Position numbers and translations under genes: made by a program
Origin: Balaenoptera acutorostrata
Taxonomy: Eukaryota > Chordata > Mammalia > Artiodactyla > Balaenopteridae
Reading direction: 5' to 3'
DNA: 64,000 nucleotides
NCBI RefSeq assembly: GCF_949987535.1
Contig: NC_080064.1
Span: 131,592,708 to 131,656,707, forward strand
Notes under the pieces: model-generated
Databases searched by the model: none
Seen by the model: the letters and a program-made list of their open reading frames with translations, nothing else
What the model was told of the DNA's origin: nothing
Shown: in pieces, positions 35,666 through 48,830 of the stretch
How the letters are laid out: every line of letters starts with the position of its first letter
Position numbering within the stretch: the first letter of the stretch is position 1

Positions 35666-36857
35666 TGTCTGCATCCTGGGGATTCAATCTTGCAGAGATA
35701 TTATATTTAGTACTTCATCTTTCCATAACAATATTCTTGGTTGAGAGGGGAGATTTGTAAGGATGGCAAAGGCTTTTTGATGAGGGAAGTGTGTATTTGG
35801 GGTACCCTCATGAGCCAAGATATGTTGATGCTAAGACCCTAAAATGTCTGGAGATTTGGTGAAGTAGGCCTTCCAGTAGTGTGCAGAGATGAGGGCCCCA
35901 CATCTCCCTGGAAAAGGACTTTCTAAGGGAAGACAGTGGAGGCACAAAACTAGTTTAAAGAGAATGATTAATTTAAAAAAAAAAGGAGTAGGGCAATTCT
36001 ATATAATATAACAGCACAGTAACTTTCTTTCAGGAATTTGTCCCACCAATCTTCCCTAGACTTTAAGTCAAGCAAGGAATGAATAAGAACAAGTAAAAAC
36101 TGTTAAGAACTACAATATTGAGAGTGCACAGTGTAGTTACACTGGTCCTGGTGCTTTTTGCAGTAGTAGAAAATAATTTAACTAGATTTGGGAGTAGGGG
36201 GTGAATTTATTCTGGGTGTAGCCTTCACCTATCTCAGTATCTGGCCTTGGCAGGGTTGGTAGGGACACAAGAGCATCAGCAACAGCAATCACTACCTTCA
36301 GTAAGGCACCAGCACAAGACAGAAAGCCTAAGAGGTAAGGGCATTGGATATTCATGCCCTCAATTCAGATGCCCCATCTCTCTGAACTTTTGACATTTTG
36401 CTATTATCAGAGAAAGGAGACATTCTAGTGAGCTAAGATTAAGGGACAAGTTCAGACTCACATAGTATTCTAGAAGACCAAGTCCATGGCTCCCTTTGAA
36501 CATTCCCAGGATAGTTTGGGAATTACCAGAGGGGAATTCAAATTCCCTCAGAATAATGATTATTATGATAATACCATTTTCTCCCTGGCTAAGGTGGCAT
36601 AAGAAAACACACATTATCTGTATGTGATTTGAAACATCTGAGATTTAAGAAACTAGTCAAGTTGGCACAACTCCAATTCTTCTGGCCAAGAATGACAAGC
36701 GATATTGAACAAAAAATGTCAATGATATAAGATATATATAAAAAGCAGATGGATAGTTTAGAGAACAAAGCCAAAATAATAAATATGGAAGCTTAAGGCC
36801 CACCAGACTGGCCCTAGAATCCAGTGTTATGAAATATATTCCAAAGTACAGATTTCC
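35666..36857. other. No recognised gene
   Basis: Unassigned sequence with a poly(A) run near 35974. Confidence 0.5.
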
Positions 36858-36870
36858 AGGATTGTGAGCA

Positions 36871-37222
36871 TTTTTTTTTGAATTGATTAATTTATTTATT
36901 TTTGGCCGCATTGGGTCTTCATGGTTGCACACGGGCTTTCTCTAGTTGCGGCGAGCAGGGGCTACTCTTTGTTGCGGTGCGCAGGCTTCTCATTGCAGTG
37001 GCTTCTCATTGTGGAGCACGGGCTCTAGGTGCGTGGGCTTCAGTAGTTGTGGCATGTGGGCTCAGTAGTTGTGGCTCGTGCGCTCTAGAGCGCAGGCTCA
37101 GTAGTTGTGACGCACGGCTTAGTTGCTCTGAGGCATGTGGGATCTTCCTGGACCAGGGCTCGAGCCTGTGTCCCCTGCATTGGTAGGCAGATACTTAACC
37201 ACTGCACCACCAGGGAAGTCCC
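36871..37222 (-). mobile_element. CHR-type tRNA-derived SINE
   Basis: Minus-strand head gggacttccctggtggtgca, then a tRNA-like body with 'ggctcgagcctgtgtcccc' on the plus strand, and a T-rich end at 36871. The duplication aggattgtga flanks it (36858-36867 and 37223-37232). Longer than the copy at 31.7 kb because of an internal duplication of the 'agtagttgtgg' segment. Confidence 0.92.
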
Positions 37223-37232
37223 AGGATTGTGA

Positions 37233-37829
37233 CCGTTTTATCAGTTACTGCGGGTTTCCAATGAAGAGTCAGAGTGATTAAGGAGTCATTGAAAATGATA
37301 TAAAAGAGAACTTATCCATATAATAGAAGTTAAAGCCAGAATGATAATCATACCTCCCCAGAGGGGGCACTGAAGAATTTCTGGGAACACTGGTGAGCAT
37401 GTTATATATTTGAAACAATAACAAAAAGCCTAATTGGGTAAAGCAGGTGAAATTCCTGGCTAAATCCTATAACTCCCTATACCGACACCACTGGAGAATC
37501 AGTTTGTACATGTTAGACAATCCTTACTGCTTATCAATGTGTGCACTGGCTTTTGGAATTAGATAAACATTAGCAGTATATATGGCACAGGTGAAAGCAT
37601 GCTTATAACAAGGAAGGGATATTGCTGTAAATCAGTGAATCAACAAAAGATGTGATGCTAAAGTAATATGGGCAGAACAATAAACTGGTGATGGAGTTGT
37701 GGTAACAAGTTTGGCTCCATGAAAAAGAGAGATCCTAGCTAACAGAGGGGAAGCAGAGGTCCATGTTATTAGAGATCAACCTAATGACGATTATTACTGT
37801 ACAAGCAAGCTACAGGCTTAAAAACGGCT
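37233..37829. other. No recognised feature
   Basis: Unassigned sequence between a SINE and a MER5A. Confidence 0.5.
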
Positions 37830-38010
37830 TCTCAATTCTGGCTGTACATCAACATTTTCTGGAAGTCTTTTTTTTTTTTTTTAATGTTGATGCCTGGTCT
37901 TGAATACAGATCTATTAAATCCAAATCTCTGGAGGTGTGGCCCAGGAATCAAAATCAATATTTTTTAACCCCTTAATGTACTGCCAATGTTGAGAATCAG
38001 TGCTTTAAAT
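37830..38010 (+). mobile_element. MER5A DNA transposon remnant
   Basis: 'ggcttctcaattctggctgt', 'ccaaatctctggaggtgtgg', 'cccaggaatc', then 'caatgttgagaatcagtgct'. A poly(T) run interrupts it at about 37868. Confidence 0.8.
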
Positions 38011-38582
38011 TTAAAGTGTTACAAATTAATTTCTAAGGACTCAAGCCCAGTTAGAACATATTCTACAAGAAAAGTTCCCATTGAAACAATACTGCCAAAG
38101 GATCATTGCTTATATCAAAAAAAATGTTCAGTTAGTCACTGCCCAGAAAAACACAACTAGTAGATTTCTGGCCAAATTAAATGAAAGTGGTGACAAGGAC
38201 AAAAATGTCTTTCCAAAATAGACCAATCACCATTATTCTTCCCTGTTACAGTGAGAGTTGTCTGCCATATAGAAGATTCCATGCTCTCTAAGTAATAATA
38301 ATGTGCAGTATGTTAATAAATACATAGCAAAGAATTATTCTTTCAAGATTAAGTAAAATCATGTTTGGTATTGTTAGGAATCAATGCTAGATATGAATAT
38401 AAATATTTTAGAGAAAGGAGAATAAGTCCTCTGAACCACTCAGTCTGAGCACAGCCCAGAGAAGAGGTGTTAGACAATGATCAGTGTGGTGACCCCCAGG
38501 AAGGTCATGGCAGGATGCTTATCCCTAGTGGGGAGATGCCATTTTTTAATTCAGATCCCCAATCAGGAAGTTTCTCTGACTC
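38011..38582. other. No recognised feature
   Basis: Unassigned sequence. Confidence 0.5.
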
Positions 38583-38960
38583 TCTCATCTGTTTGGGCTG
38601 GTTTACCATGGTACCAGAGAATGGGTGGCTTAAACAACAGAAATTTATTTCTCACAGTTCTGGATGCTGGGAAGTCCAAGATCAAAGAATGGTAGATTCA
38701 GTATCTGGTGAGATTCTTCTTCCTGGGTTTCAGACAGCCATCCTTTCCTTGCATCCTCACATGGTGGAGAGAGAAATTGAAAGCAAGCTCTCTTATGTCT
38801 CTTCTTATAAAGGCTCTAATCCCATCATAGGGGTTATCCCTCATGACCTCATCTAAACCTAATCACCTCCCAAAGGCCCCACCTCCTAATATCATCACAT
38901 TGGAGGTTAGGGTTTCAACATTGAAATTTCTCAAAATTCAAACACGCAGTCCACAACACG
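38583..38960 (-). mobile_element. MLT1 (MaLR) LTR
   Basis: Reverse-complement MLT1: 'gggtggcttaaacaacagaa', 'atttctcacagttctgga', 'tcacatggtggagagaga', 'ctcatgacctcatctaaacc', 'caaaggccccacctcctaat'. The 129-codon plus-strand frame across it is a by-product. Confidence 0.86.
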
Positions 38961-39955
38961 ATCTTAATAGACAGGCATATAGCTCTATCCATCAAGATTG
39001 CTCTTACACTCCACAGAGGCAGAACATAGATCCCACAGGGCACTCAATGCTGGAGTCAGCAAAGCAACACTTAGCAAACAGAGAAAGGCTTTTTTATAAT
39101 GTGCGAAGTATTCAGGGTCAGTCATTTGCCATGCACTAGAGGGAATAAATTCCCTTTGAAATACCATTATTATACAGCAGTACCTAAAAGAGAACTTTGA
39201 GCTATTTCAGAAATAGAGGCTGAGAATTTCTATAAACAGCATTAATGGGCCTGATACAAGAAAGTGACATTGCAACAGAGGCTTGCATGAACAACAGTGG
39301 GATGTGCAGAAGAAAAGAGGTGCTATTCTATTAGGTCTTCTCCAGTTCTCCAACTTCTTGAATAAAGAAGTAGAAGTTCTTAATGGAATCCCATTTATTA
39401 TCATTTATAAATTTAAATAGTTATATTAGACAGCTATACATTGACCTGTACATGGTTCCCATTCTATAGCAGCGTGAGTTTGGACATTTTTCAGTAAGGC
39501 CTGATTTAAATCACCTTGCTGGTATGTTTATAGATAGACTCCACACTGAGTAGATTGCACTTAATGGTTAGAGTGGTGTATAGGAGGGCACCTGGTAAAG
39601 AGCACTCCTAATAAACTTTTGTCTGGAAATGCTAATTATATAAGCGCGGTGGTTGGCCTCTTACAGAGGCCAGCATTTAGTATCATGCATAGGTTTAAAT
39701 AACAGTTTGTCTGGTCTCAACACTTCTGTAAACCCTTGGGCTTATATTTCAAGTCCAATTTGGTCCCTTTGGTTTCTGTAAAAGACAGAATTACACATGA
39801 TGTTATGAGCCCCACAGGTCTGTCATCATTGATTCTTTTCTCTCTCCTGGTCCTTATAGGCACAAACAGCTGCCAGCCTATGGGATGCATACTCAGGCCT
39901 GTTAAGTAATCAAGCCATGATCCTGGCCATGAACTCCAGGTATAATAAGCTTTAA
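38961..39955. other. No recognised gene
   Basis: Unassigned sequence with short chance frames. Confidence 0.5.
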
Positions 39956-39959
39956 TGTT

Positions 39960-40400
39960 CTCATATCACTGATTGAATGTCTTTTTAAAAATGTAATAGA
40001 TACATATCAAAAATATGAAAAATAAAAAGTTACTCCAAATTCCACCACCCTAATTCAGCAACTATTACTTCTTTCTTTCTCATGTTCTTTTAAAATCTTT
40101 CTGTATTACATGAATAGGCAGATCATCTAACTATTGCAGAATCATAAGCAGGTTGCACATTCAATTTTCTATACTACTTTTCATTTTTGCTTTGTCTTAA
40201 TTTTTAATTTCTCTGTAAAATCATATTTTCATTTTAATGGCAATGGAATATTCCCAAATTTTGACATTTTCTAAATTATATTATATTTTACCAACATTAT
40301 GATATTCATCCTGGTACATAAAAGATTGTATCTGCTCTGAACTACTGCCTTGAAATACCATTCTGAAAGTGAGGTTCCTGATTTAGGTGACAGGCAACGA
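39960..40400 (-). mobile_element. L1ME-type LINE 3' region
   Basis: Degraded reverse-complement L1ME pattern: 'gatacatatcaaaaatatg', 'gcaggttgcacattcaattt', 'atggcaatggaatattccca', 'catcctggtacataaaag'. Confidence 0.5.
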
Positions 40401-40895
40401 TGAAAATGCCCTGCTGTGGGGAAATCTTCATTGGTCAACAGCTCCAGCTGCTGCCTGTATAGATTTACCAGCACGGTCTGTGAGGTGTCACTTCCTGTAG
40501 GCTGATCTCACCAATGACCCAGAATGGTAGGACAAATAACTCCAATGGGTGACTTCAGCTTGAGGGATCGCCATCAGCCAAGCTGAACCCTCCTTGGAAC
40601 TTGCTGCAGTCCAAGACTCTTCCTACCCTATTCCTCCTTCCTTCCTTCTCTTGGACTTCTAATCCTGTTTTGGCATCTGCTTCCCCTGAACTCAAAGTAA
40701 TGCAGATGAGATGAACCTTCTTAGAGCTTTTGATTGTGTCAACTTGTTTTCCAGAAGAACTGCACTTATTAATAAGTGTTTTGTCAAAGCCTAGTCACCT
40801 AGAAGATACTCATACATGTATACATAGATCCATATAAACAAAATTTGGCATACTGTATTATATTATTTTACAGGGTTCATGGAAAGGCAGACCCT
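40401..40895. other. No recognised feature
   Basis: Unassigned sequence. Confidence 0.5.
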
Positions 40896-41207
40896 GGATT
40901 AGAATCCTCTTCTCCATATTTTAATTTAATTTTTTGGTCTACTTAAATGTGTTAAAAATCTCCCACATAATAGTTTTTCCTTTATTCTTTAAAATTTGTT
41001 ATAGATTTTGCTTTTCATATTTCGACCAAGTATAATTTGGTACATAAAGATTTACATGTGTTATATCTTCATATATACTTGTATAATTTAATAATATAAA
41101 TAAATTTTATTTGTTACTATTAAAGTCATATAATAGCTTATTTCTTTTTTTGACTAATTTAGTCTGTATTAATTATTATTTAGTTTTTGCTTACTCTTTT
41201 GCTTGTC
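40896..41207 (-). mobile_element. Old L1M LINE fragment, endonuclease region
   Basis: Degraded reverse complement of the ORF2 5' part ('gttaaaaatctcccacataa', 'tatttcgaccaagtataa', 'atttggtacataaagattta'). It is cut by the insertion of a younger L1 at 41208. Confidence 0.45.
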
Positions 41208-44068
41208 TTTTTTTTTGTTGTTGTTATTGGAGTATAGTTGATTTACAATGTTGTGTTAGTTTCAGGTGTACAGCAAAGTGAATCAGTTATACATATATCT
41301 ACTCTTTTTTAGAGTCTTTTCCCATATAGGCCATTAGAGATTATTGAGTAGAGTTCCCTGTGCTATACAGTAGGTCCTTATTAGTTATCTATTTTATATA
41401 TAGTAGTGTGTATCTGTCAATCCCAATCTTCCAATTTATCCCTTCCCCCCTCCCCCCCGGTAACCATAAGTTTGTTCTCTACATCTGTAACTCTATTTCT
41501 GCTTTGTAGATAAGTTCATTTGTACACTGTTTTTAGATTCCACATATAAACAATATCACATGATATTTGTCTCTCTTTGTCTGACTTACTTCACTCAGTA
41601 TGACAATCTCTAGGTCCATTGATGTCACTGCAAATGGCATTATTTCATTCTTTTTTATGGCTGAGTAATATTCCACCATATATACATACCACACCTTCTT
41701 TATCCATTTATCTGTTAATGGACATTTAGGTTGCTTCCATGTCCTGGCTATTGTAAATAGTACTGCAATGAACATTGGGGTGCATATATCCTTTTGAACC
41801 ATGTTTTTCTCCAGATATATGCCCAGGAGTGGGATTGCTGGATCATATGGTAGCTCTATTTTTAGTTTTTTAAGGAACGTCCATACTGTTTTCCATAGTT
41901 GCTGTAACAGTTTACATTCCTACCAACAGTGTAGGAGGGTTCCCTTTTCTCCACACCCTCTCCAGCATATATTGTTTCTAGATTTTTTGATGATGGCCAT
42001 TCTGATTGGTGTGAGGTGATACTTTATTGGAGTTTTGATTTGCATTTCTCTAATAATTAGTGATGTTGAGCAGCTTTTCATGTGCTTTTTAGCCATCTGT
42101 ATGTCTTCTTTGGAGAGATGTCTATTTAGATCTTCTGTCTATTTTTTTGATTGTGTTGTTTGTTTTTCTGATATTGAGCTGCATGAGATGTTTGCATATT
42201 TTGGAGATTAATCCCATGTCAGTTGCTTCATTCGCAAATATTTTCTCCCTTTATGAGAGTTGTCTTTTCATTTTATTTATGGTTTCCTTTGCTGCAGAAA
42301 AGCTAAGTTTAATTAGGTTTGTTTTTATTTTCATTACTCTAGGAGATATATTGAAAAAGATCTTGCTATGATTTATGTCAAAGAGTTTTCTATGTTTTCC
42401 TCTAAGAGTTTTATAGTATCCAGCCTTACATGTAGGTCTTTAATCCATTTTGAGTTTATTTTTGTGTGTGGTGTTAGGAAGTGCTCTAATTTCATTCTTT
42501 TACATGGAGCTGTCCAGTTTTCCCAGGACGACTTGCTGAAGAGACTGTCTTTTCTCCATTGTATATTCTTGCTCCCTTTGTCATAGATTAGGTGACCATG
42601 GGTGCATGGTTTTATCTCTGGACTTTCTATCCTGTTCCATTGATCTATATTTCTGTTTTGTGCCAGTATCATACTGCTTTGATGACTGTAGCTTTGTAGT
42701 ATAGTCTGAAGTCATGGAGCCTGATTCCTCCAGCTCCGTTCTTCTTTCTCAGGATTGCTTTGGCTTTTGTGGTCTTTATGTTTCCATACAAATTGTAAAA
42801 CGTTTTGTTCTAATTCTGTGAAAAATGCCATTGGTAATTTGATAAGGATTGCATTGAATCTGTAGATTGCTTTGGGTAGTATAGCAATTTTCACAATATT
42901 GATTCTTCCAATCTGAGAACATGTTATATCTCTCCATCTGTTTGTGTCATCTTTCATTTCTTTCATCAGTATCTTATAGTTTTCTGAGTACAGGTCTTTT
43001 ACCTCCTTAGGTAGGTTTATTCCTAGGTATTTTATTCTTTTTGATGTGATGGTAAATGGGATTATTTCCTTGATTTCTCTTTCTGATCTTTCATTGTTAG
43101 TGCATAGGAATGCAAGAGATTTCTGTGCATTAATTTTTTTATCCTGCAACTTTACCAGATTCATTGATGAGCTCTAATAGTTTTCTGGTAACATCTTTAG
43201 GGTTTTCTATGTATAGTATCATGTCATCTGCAAACAGTGACAGTTTTACTTCTTCCTTTCCAATTTGGATTCCTTTTATTTCTTTTTCTTCTCTGATTGC
43301 CATGGCTAGGACTTCCAAAACTATGTTGAATAATAGTGGTGACAGTGGACATCCTTGTCTTGTTCCTGATCTTAGAAGAAATGCTTTCAGTGTTTCACCA
43401 TTGAGAATGATGTTTGCTGTGTGTTTGTCATATATGGCCTTTATTATGTTGAGGTAGGTTCCTTCTATGCTCACTTTCTGGAGAATTTTTATCATAAATG
43501 GGTGTTGAATTTTGTCAAAAACTTTTTCTGTATCTATTGAGATATTATATCATTTTTATTCTTCAATTTATTGATGTCATGTCTCACACTGATTGATTTG
43601 CAGATATTGAAGAATCCTTGCATCCCTGGGATAAATCCCACTTACTTGATCATGGTGTGTGATCCTTTTAATGTGTTGTTGGATTCGGTATGCTAGTATT
43701 TTGTTGAGGATTTTTGCATCTATCTAGGTTCATCAGTGATATTGGCCTGTCATTTTCATTTTTGTGATATCTTTATCTGGTTTTGGTGTCAGGGTGATGA
43801 TGGTGTCATAGAATGAGCTTGGGAGTGTTCATTCCTCTGTAATTTTTTGGAAGAGTTTCAGAAGGATAGGTGTTAACTCTTCTCTAAATATTTGATAGAA
43901 TTTGCCTGTGAACCCATCTGGTCCTGGACTTGTGCTTGGTCTATTCATATTTTCTATTTCTTCCTGGTTCAGTCTTGGAAGGTTGTACCTTTCTAAGAAT
44001 TTGTCCATTTCTTCTAGGTTGCCCATTTTATTGGCATATAGTTGCTTGTAGTAGTCTCTTATGATTTC
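41208..44068 (-). mobile_element. 5'-truncated L1 LINE, RT to 3' end
   Basis: On the minus strand it enters ORF2 just before RT ([20 protein letters not shown]) and runs to the 3' UTR and A-tail at 41208. Visible are [45 protein letters not shown] (RT motif C intact), [13 protein letters not shown] and YIYMVEYYSAIKKNEI-like sequence. There are several frame breaks. The frames on the plus strand are complements of ORF2. Confidence 0.93.
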
Positions 44069-44079
44069 TTCTTATCTTT

Positions 44080-44890
44080 TAAATCTTTTCTTTAACTTGC
44101 CATTATACTTATTATTTCTCCTTTTCCTTTCATAATGCAATTATTTTGCTTATGTCCTTCATGTCTTTGGTTGTAATTTTACTCCTTTTAAAATCTTAAA
44201 TTATATGTTTAGTTTATTATTTTTCTCTCATTTTAAATAAGAAAAAAATCTTGACAGTATTTAAGTACTTTGAATTTTCTATTTTTTAAAATAGACTTCT
44301 CATTGTGATTAGAGAATGAAATATATATCCTTTTATATTTTGAAACTTTCTATGGCTAAGTATATGGTAAATATTTTCAGCATTCCATGATTATCTGAAA
44401 AGATAATCCTTGTTATCTCAATTAATACAATTTATACCTCCTTATTAATTATATTAAAGGTCTCTCCTTTTGCAGAATTTTTACTTTTATCTACCATATA
44501 CTAATAATTGAATGCTTAATCATCTCCTATATCTGTGTGTCTATTTCTCCTTATATCTTTAATAATTTAATAATTTTTCATAAGATTATTATATATTTTA
44601 ATAATTCTGTTTAATAATTTTTCAATTTTGTTTCTATGTGGTTTGAGAGCTTTTGTATTAATAACTATGTCTTTTATTATTTTATAATAATTGCATATAT
44701 CTCTCTTAATACTCTTTCATTTGAATTAGACTTGTATCATATTAATATAGCCCTCTGATTTATTTCTGATCATGTTTAATATAATTTTCCCATGCTTTCA
44801 TTAGGAGGCATCTACTTTCCTTTATTCAATTGTGATTCTTGAAATTAGACTTGTAAAAATTTTGCTTACTGATCTTATATAATACTTATT
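44080..44890 (-). mobile_element. Old L1M LINE fragment, endonuclease region
   Basis: Reverse-complement L1M pattern: 'ttctcattgtgattagagaa', 'atggctaagtatatggta', 'gtgtctatttctcc', 'atattaatatagccctctga'. AT-rich and degraded. Confidence 0.5.
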
Positions 44891-46280
44891 GCTTCATAAT
44901 AGGAAGAAATAAAACATTTTCAAGAAATATTTTAGTACATTTGGCTTACCTCTACTTCTACTTCACTCTAATATCTGAAAAAACATTTCATTCAAAAATT
45001 TAACAAAAGCATACAGTAATTTGTGAGGGATGCTTATTCTTTCTTCTCAAGTTTCTCTCTATTCCACCTGGTTATATATCTTGGAATATAAGAAAGGCTT
45101 TACACTGCCATTCTTATTTCTAAGATGTCATTTTTTGTAAAACACATTAGTAATTTAATACTTGTTCTTTTGAAAACCAATTACATGTAGCCCAAAAAAC
45201 AATGTATACTTGCTGATAATTGCCGATGTTGACCTATATATTTACATTGGACTTTCTTCTTTAGTATCACCAATATCTGACTCTCAGCCTTCTTCACACT
45301 TAAAATGTGATGATTCTTTAGTCCATCAGCAGTTATGAATGGCATCAGTGTATCACACTACTTTCCTAATCCTTGTTCATGACATGGACTATTTTAGCAT
45401 TTTTAGGACTGGCAATATGATTTCAAAGTACATTAAAAGACACTATTTTCTATTTTATCAAAATATTAATTTTGCATTTTTCTAAACAAAATCATATATC
45501 TCTAGAAACCTACAACTGAAAATACTACTGGAAGCTTTTGATAGGTAGCTGTTCAGAGTCTGAAAATACATTGGAGCCCATAAATAAGTCAAATCAATCT
45601 TCCCAAGATTTGAAAATTATCTAATATAATCCAAGAAATGTCATTTCAAACGATGGATATCAGATATTTAGGTCTTCATCTCCAGTAGAGGAAAAACATT
45701 CTGAGTTCAGCACAAGATTTCCAACCTTACCAACTGTATTACCATCTTTTTAAAAAAAAATATTTTTAACACAAAAAAATCAGGAGGCATTGTTATCCAG
45801 GTCACACTTATTGAAGGAACAATAGCTGTGTCACAACTTATCTTTTTAGCTGCTGATGGGAAGGTTTCTTTTGCCATAAATTGAAAGATGTATCCCAATA
45901 TCAGAAACATTAAATGTAAGAAACATAGTATCATGGACTATAGAAAATGTGGCAGTAGTATATTCCAACTACCTAAATCTCAGCATGGCTTTATGGGCTT
46001 GGCTGGGTAGGTAACCACACTTTACATTATTATGTCTATGCAGAAAGATATTATGAACTCTAAATAATAGAGTATAAATGATTTTTACCAAAAAATATGA
46101 TTCCTTTATATTTAAAGCACCATTGTTATTTTTACACTAATATTTAAAACCCATGTTATATAAAGCTGAAAGTTGGGCCTCATTTTCTAGTACACTGTCT
46201 CTTAAACTAAGAAAAAACCACTAAAGTTAGGTAGTATCTGTTCTTTCCTCAATTTAATAATTATACCTTTTTCTTGTCAG
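44891..46280. other. AT-rich intron-like sequence upstream of exon A
   Basis: No further MROH-like exon, repeat or other gene was recognised. It ends in the pyrimidine tract and AG that precede exon A. Confidence 0.5.
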
Positions 46281-46416
46281 CTTCGTGGATCCCTTATTGC
46301 AATATGAAACTCAACTGAAGATAGTAGAATTGTCCTTTAAAATGGCATTTGCTATACCAAGTCTTGACAAAGTGAAAGAAATTGGGAAGAATGAGGATGA
46401 CCAAGAGGATCTGGAG
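46281..46416 (+). CDS. Internal exon of an MROH-family (maestro heat-like repeat) gene, exon A
   Basis: A 136-bp open segment lies between a pyrimidine-rich acceptor (tttttcttgtcag) and the donor GAG|gtaaga. The first base completes a codon begun in an upstream exon, and the last codon is complete, so it leaves in phase 0. The peptide runs from FVDPLLQYETQ to a charged acidic end (NEDDQEDLE). It is helical in character, with a hydrophobic stretch (MAFAIPSL) followed by a hydrophilic linker, as in HEAT/ARM repeat proteins. The next exon starts in the matching phase 575 bp downstream. The MROH assignment rests on the joined four-exon peptide, where recognisable maestro-type motifs appear in later exons; this exon alone would not be diagnostic. 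MROH proteins are large helical-repeat proteins of poorly known role, several of them testis-enriched. The paralogue is uncertain, with MROH9 one possibility. The preceding exon was not found in the window. Confidence 0.66.
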
Positions 46417-46990
46417 GTAAGACTTGCTTCCTTTAGTCATAATGAGACATCGTCATGCACCACAGCAATCCCACAGAAAGTCTGTCCAAAAGTTGTAATC
46501 TTTGTTTTCTCCTTCATTCTTTTTAGATATAATAGATAAACAGCATATTCTAGCACTATTCTCTATCCCTGGACTCCTTGTGAATTCTATAACCCGTGGG
46601 ATTTAAAGGATTGTATAGGATCTATAGGAACAAACGGGTGAAGAGATTTTGGTTAATTTGTTTGACAAAAACAGCAAGTTTACTGGCAAGTGCTGCAAAG
46701 AAGGAAATAGGAGCTAAGAAAAGTGGAGGTAGGAAGAATCCTGTAGTAAGATCAGCAACATCTGTGGTTTTTATTTCTCAGCATAGCTACACAGTTCACT
46801 TGCCCTGGAAGGTATTAAAGCAATTCATGGCATATTGTATTGAATGAGGTCTCATCTCCAGAGCTACCTCTCTCCTTTCTTACCTTCAGTTTATGGGGAG
46901 AACTCAGGACCCCAGGAGGCAAAACTATAGGCATTGGTAAAATTTTATCTAAGGCTGGCTGGCTGGTTGTGCAAATTTCTTGTTTTTCAG

Positions 46991-47077
46991 AATTTATACC
47001 GAACTATTTTCAACATATTTGAGGACACTCTTCTGATCTTAGTGTCTAAAGACCTCTATAAACTGCAAATCTTAAAG
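46991..47077 (+). CDS. Internal exon of the same MROH-family gene, exon B
   Basis: An 87-bp exon of exactly 29 codons, phase 0 at both ends. It follows a strong acceptor (tttcttgtttttcag) and ends AAG|gtaaag. The peptide begins NLYRTIFNIFEDTLLILVS and ends with KDLYKLQILK. This matches the maestro-type pattern of a long amphipathic helix, then a DP/DL-type turn, then a helix leading into a W-containing helix in the next exon. It joins exon A without a frame break and exon C without a frame break. The intron to exon A is only about 0.57 kb and holds no recognised repeat. The splice sites, uninterrupted frame and phase agreement support a real exon. Family identity is an inference from remembered MROH patterns. 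Confidence 0.7.
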
Positions 47078-47925
47078 GTAAAGGGAAAATAAGTAGTCTC
47101 GTTTTCTTGTCATAAATCTAAAGGGTATACTATATTTTACTTATTATTTACCATTTGCCATACTTAATCTCCTTCAAGTATTTGGCAGCTGAAAAATTTT
47201 CTTTACCTTTCAGAATGTGTCATTATCTCCCAAATAAAATCACTTCCTTTTATTTGAATTACAGAGACACAATTTTAAGAATCCAATTTTGGGAGAATGG
47301 CAACAGACACTTAAGAAGCCAAGGGTTATGTAGCAATGTAAGAGTAAACACAATATGGGGTAGCAGAGCATAAGATGATTGGCCTAAACCACCTTCAGGT
47401 CCACCTAACAATGAGCCATATTTTGATAATATCTATATGCATGTTCTTCCCTAACAACCCTGGGCTAGGGAATCCCATGAGCATCCTATCTTCACGGACA
47501 CCCTAGTATCAAAGGAAGTTCTAATAACCATCCATAACCCTACTTTTCACATCCAAGATTTGACTGTGTTTTTAATGTGCCAGGCAGAGACAGAGACTGA
47601 TCTGGACATTTTATGACCTTTAATTTTGCATTTTTAACATGATAGCATCAGGAGGCAGCTGTCTGAAAATACTGAGAAACTAGATTTACTTCCTGTACCA
47701 TGAGAATCATGGGATTTGCAAATCATAAAATACATTCAAGGAAAGAAGCAGAACTAGTATATATGAAGATTAGGAGAAATGGGGGGGATAATAAAATATA
47801 CTGAGGTAACTTCTGCCTAATTTAAGTGAAATATTTTCCATGCATTTAAAACATTTTAACCTCACAATCCTGTAAAGTGGTTATTACCCCATTATTACAA
47901 CCCTCTCCCCATGTGTGCTCTTTCT
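47078..47925. other. Intron sequence without recognised feature
   Basis: First part of the intron between exons B and C. Confidence 0.5.
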
Positions 47926-47929
47926 ACCA

Positions 47930-48170
47930 CCCTAGGCTGCTTATTGAGGATTTACTCTATGTCAGGCACTAAGCTGAATACTTAATACATGGGTTTTTTA
48001 ATTTAATCCTTAAAATAACCCTATGAGAAAGTTAAAATTATTTCTCTCATTTGCAGATAAGGAAATGGAAGCAGAGAGAGGAGAAATAATATGTGTGCAT
48101 CTAATGAGTAGAGGACCTACTCTAACTTGGGAGCCTGTTACTTAACCACATTGTTCTTATACCTACCACA
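47930..48170 (+). mobile_element. MIR SINE
   Basis: 'attgaggatttactctatgt', 'caggcactaagctgaatact', 'tttaatccttaaaataaccc', 'cagataaggaaatggaagca'. Confidence 0.8.
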
Positions 48171-48739
48171 TCTAGAAACTCCCCTGATCCTCAAAAAGAG
48201 TTGACCCTCACTCCTGGAAAAGGAATAGGCTGAGCCCCCTGAGATTTAGAGACTCTTCTGCCCTAGGAAACAAACTTCAGAACAGTTTTACACAGTGGGA
48301 GCAAGAGAAGGGGATGAGATTTGGCCAACCATTGGCATAAATACTAAGGACTCCAACAATCTGTCTTAAGAAGTCTACTAATGGTGTAACATGTAAGGCA
48401 TATGTAGTCTTCTTCCTTCCTTAAGTATCTGAGGATTTAGAACAAATAGGTAGAAGCTACAGCAAGACAGACCATATTTAGCAATGAATCAAAATTAGCA
48501 AGAACTTTCTCATCGAGCTGGCTCCAGGAATATACTCTAAACCATGAGTCAGAAAATATCTGGATGGTAAATTTACAGAGGCAATTCTGGGATAAAATGA
48601 CATTTCAGGATCAAATAACATTTGATTCTTTTTTAAAACTGCAAATCAGATCCTATGGTTTTAAAAAGAGAGAGAATATGTATTGTGAAAGAAAAAGAGA
48701 AGGAGAAGCAGCTGATGATAATCAGCCTCATAGCCTCAT

Positions 48740-48830
48740 GTTAAACCTTTCGTGATGCCTGGCAAAGTGACTGTTATAGTGGATATTAGTAAATACTTGT
48801 TGGATAGAATTAAATAAAATAAAACCCAGG
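48740..48830 (+). mobile_element. L2/MIR-type tail fragment
   Basis: 'gatgcctggcaaagtgactg' and 'agtaaatacttgttggatag' match the 'tgcctggcacatagta...aataaatatttgttgaat' terminal pattern. Confidence 0.5.

Noticed and set aside
38467..38856. 129-codon plus-strand open frame
   Set aside because: It lies across a reverse-complement MLT1 LTR, and the 'ggcttaaacaacagaaattt' block is LTR consensus. No start context or domain.
46596..46847. 83-codon frame in the intron between exons A and B
   Set aside because: No splice-site pair bounds it, and exons A and B already join in phase without it.
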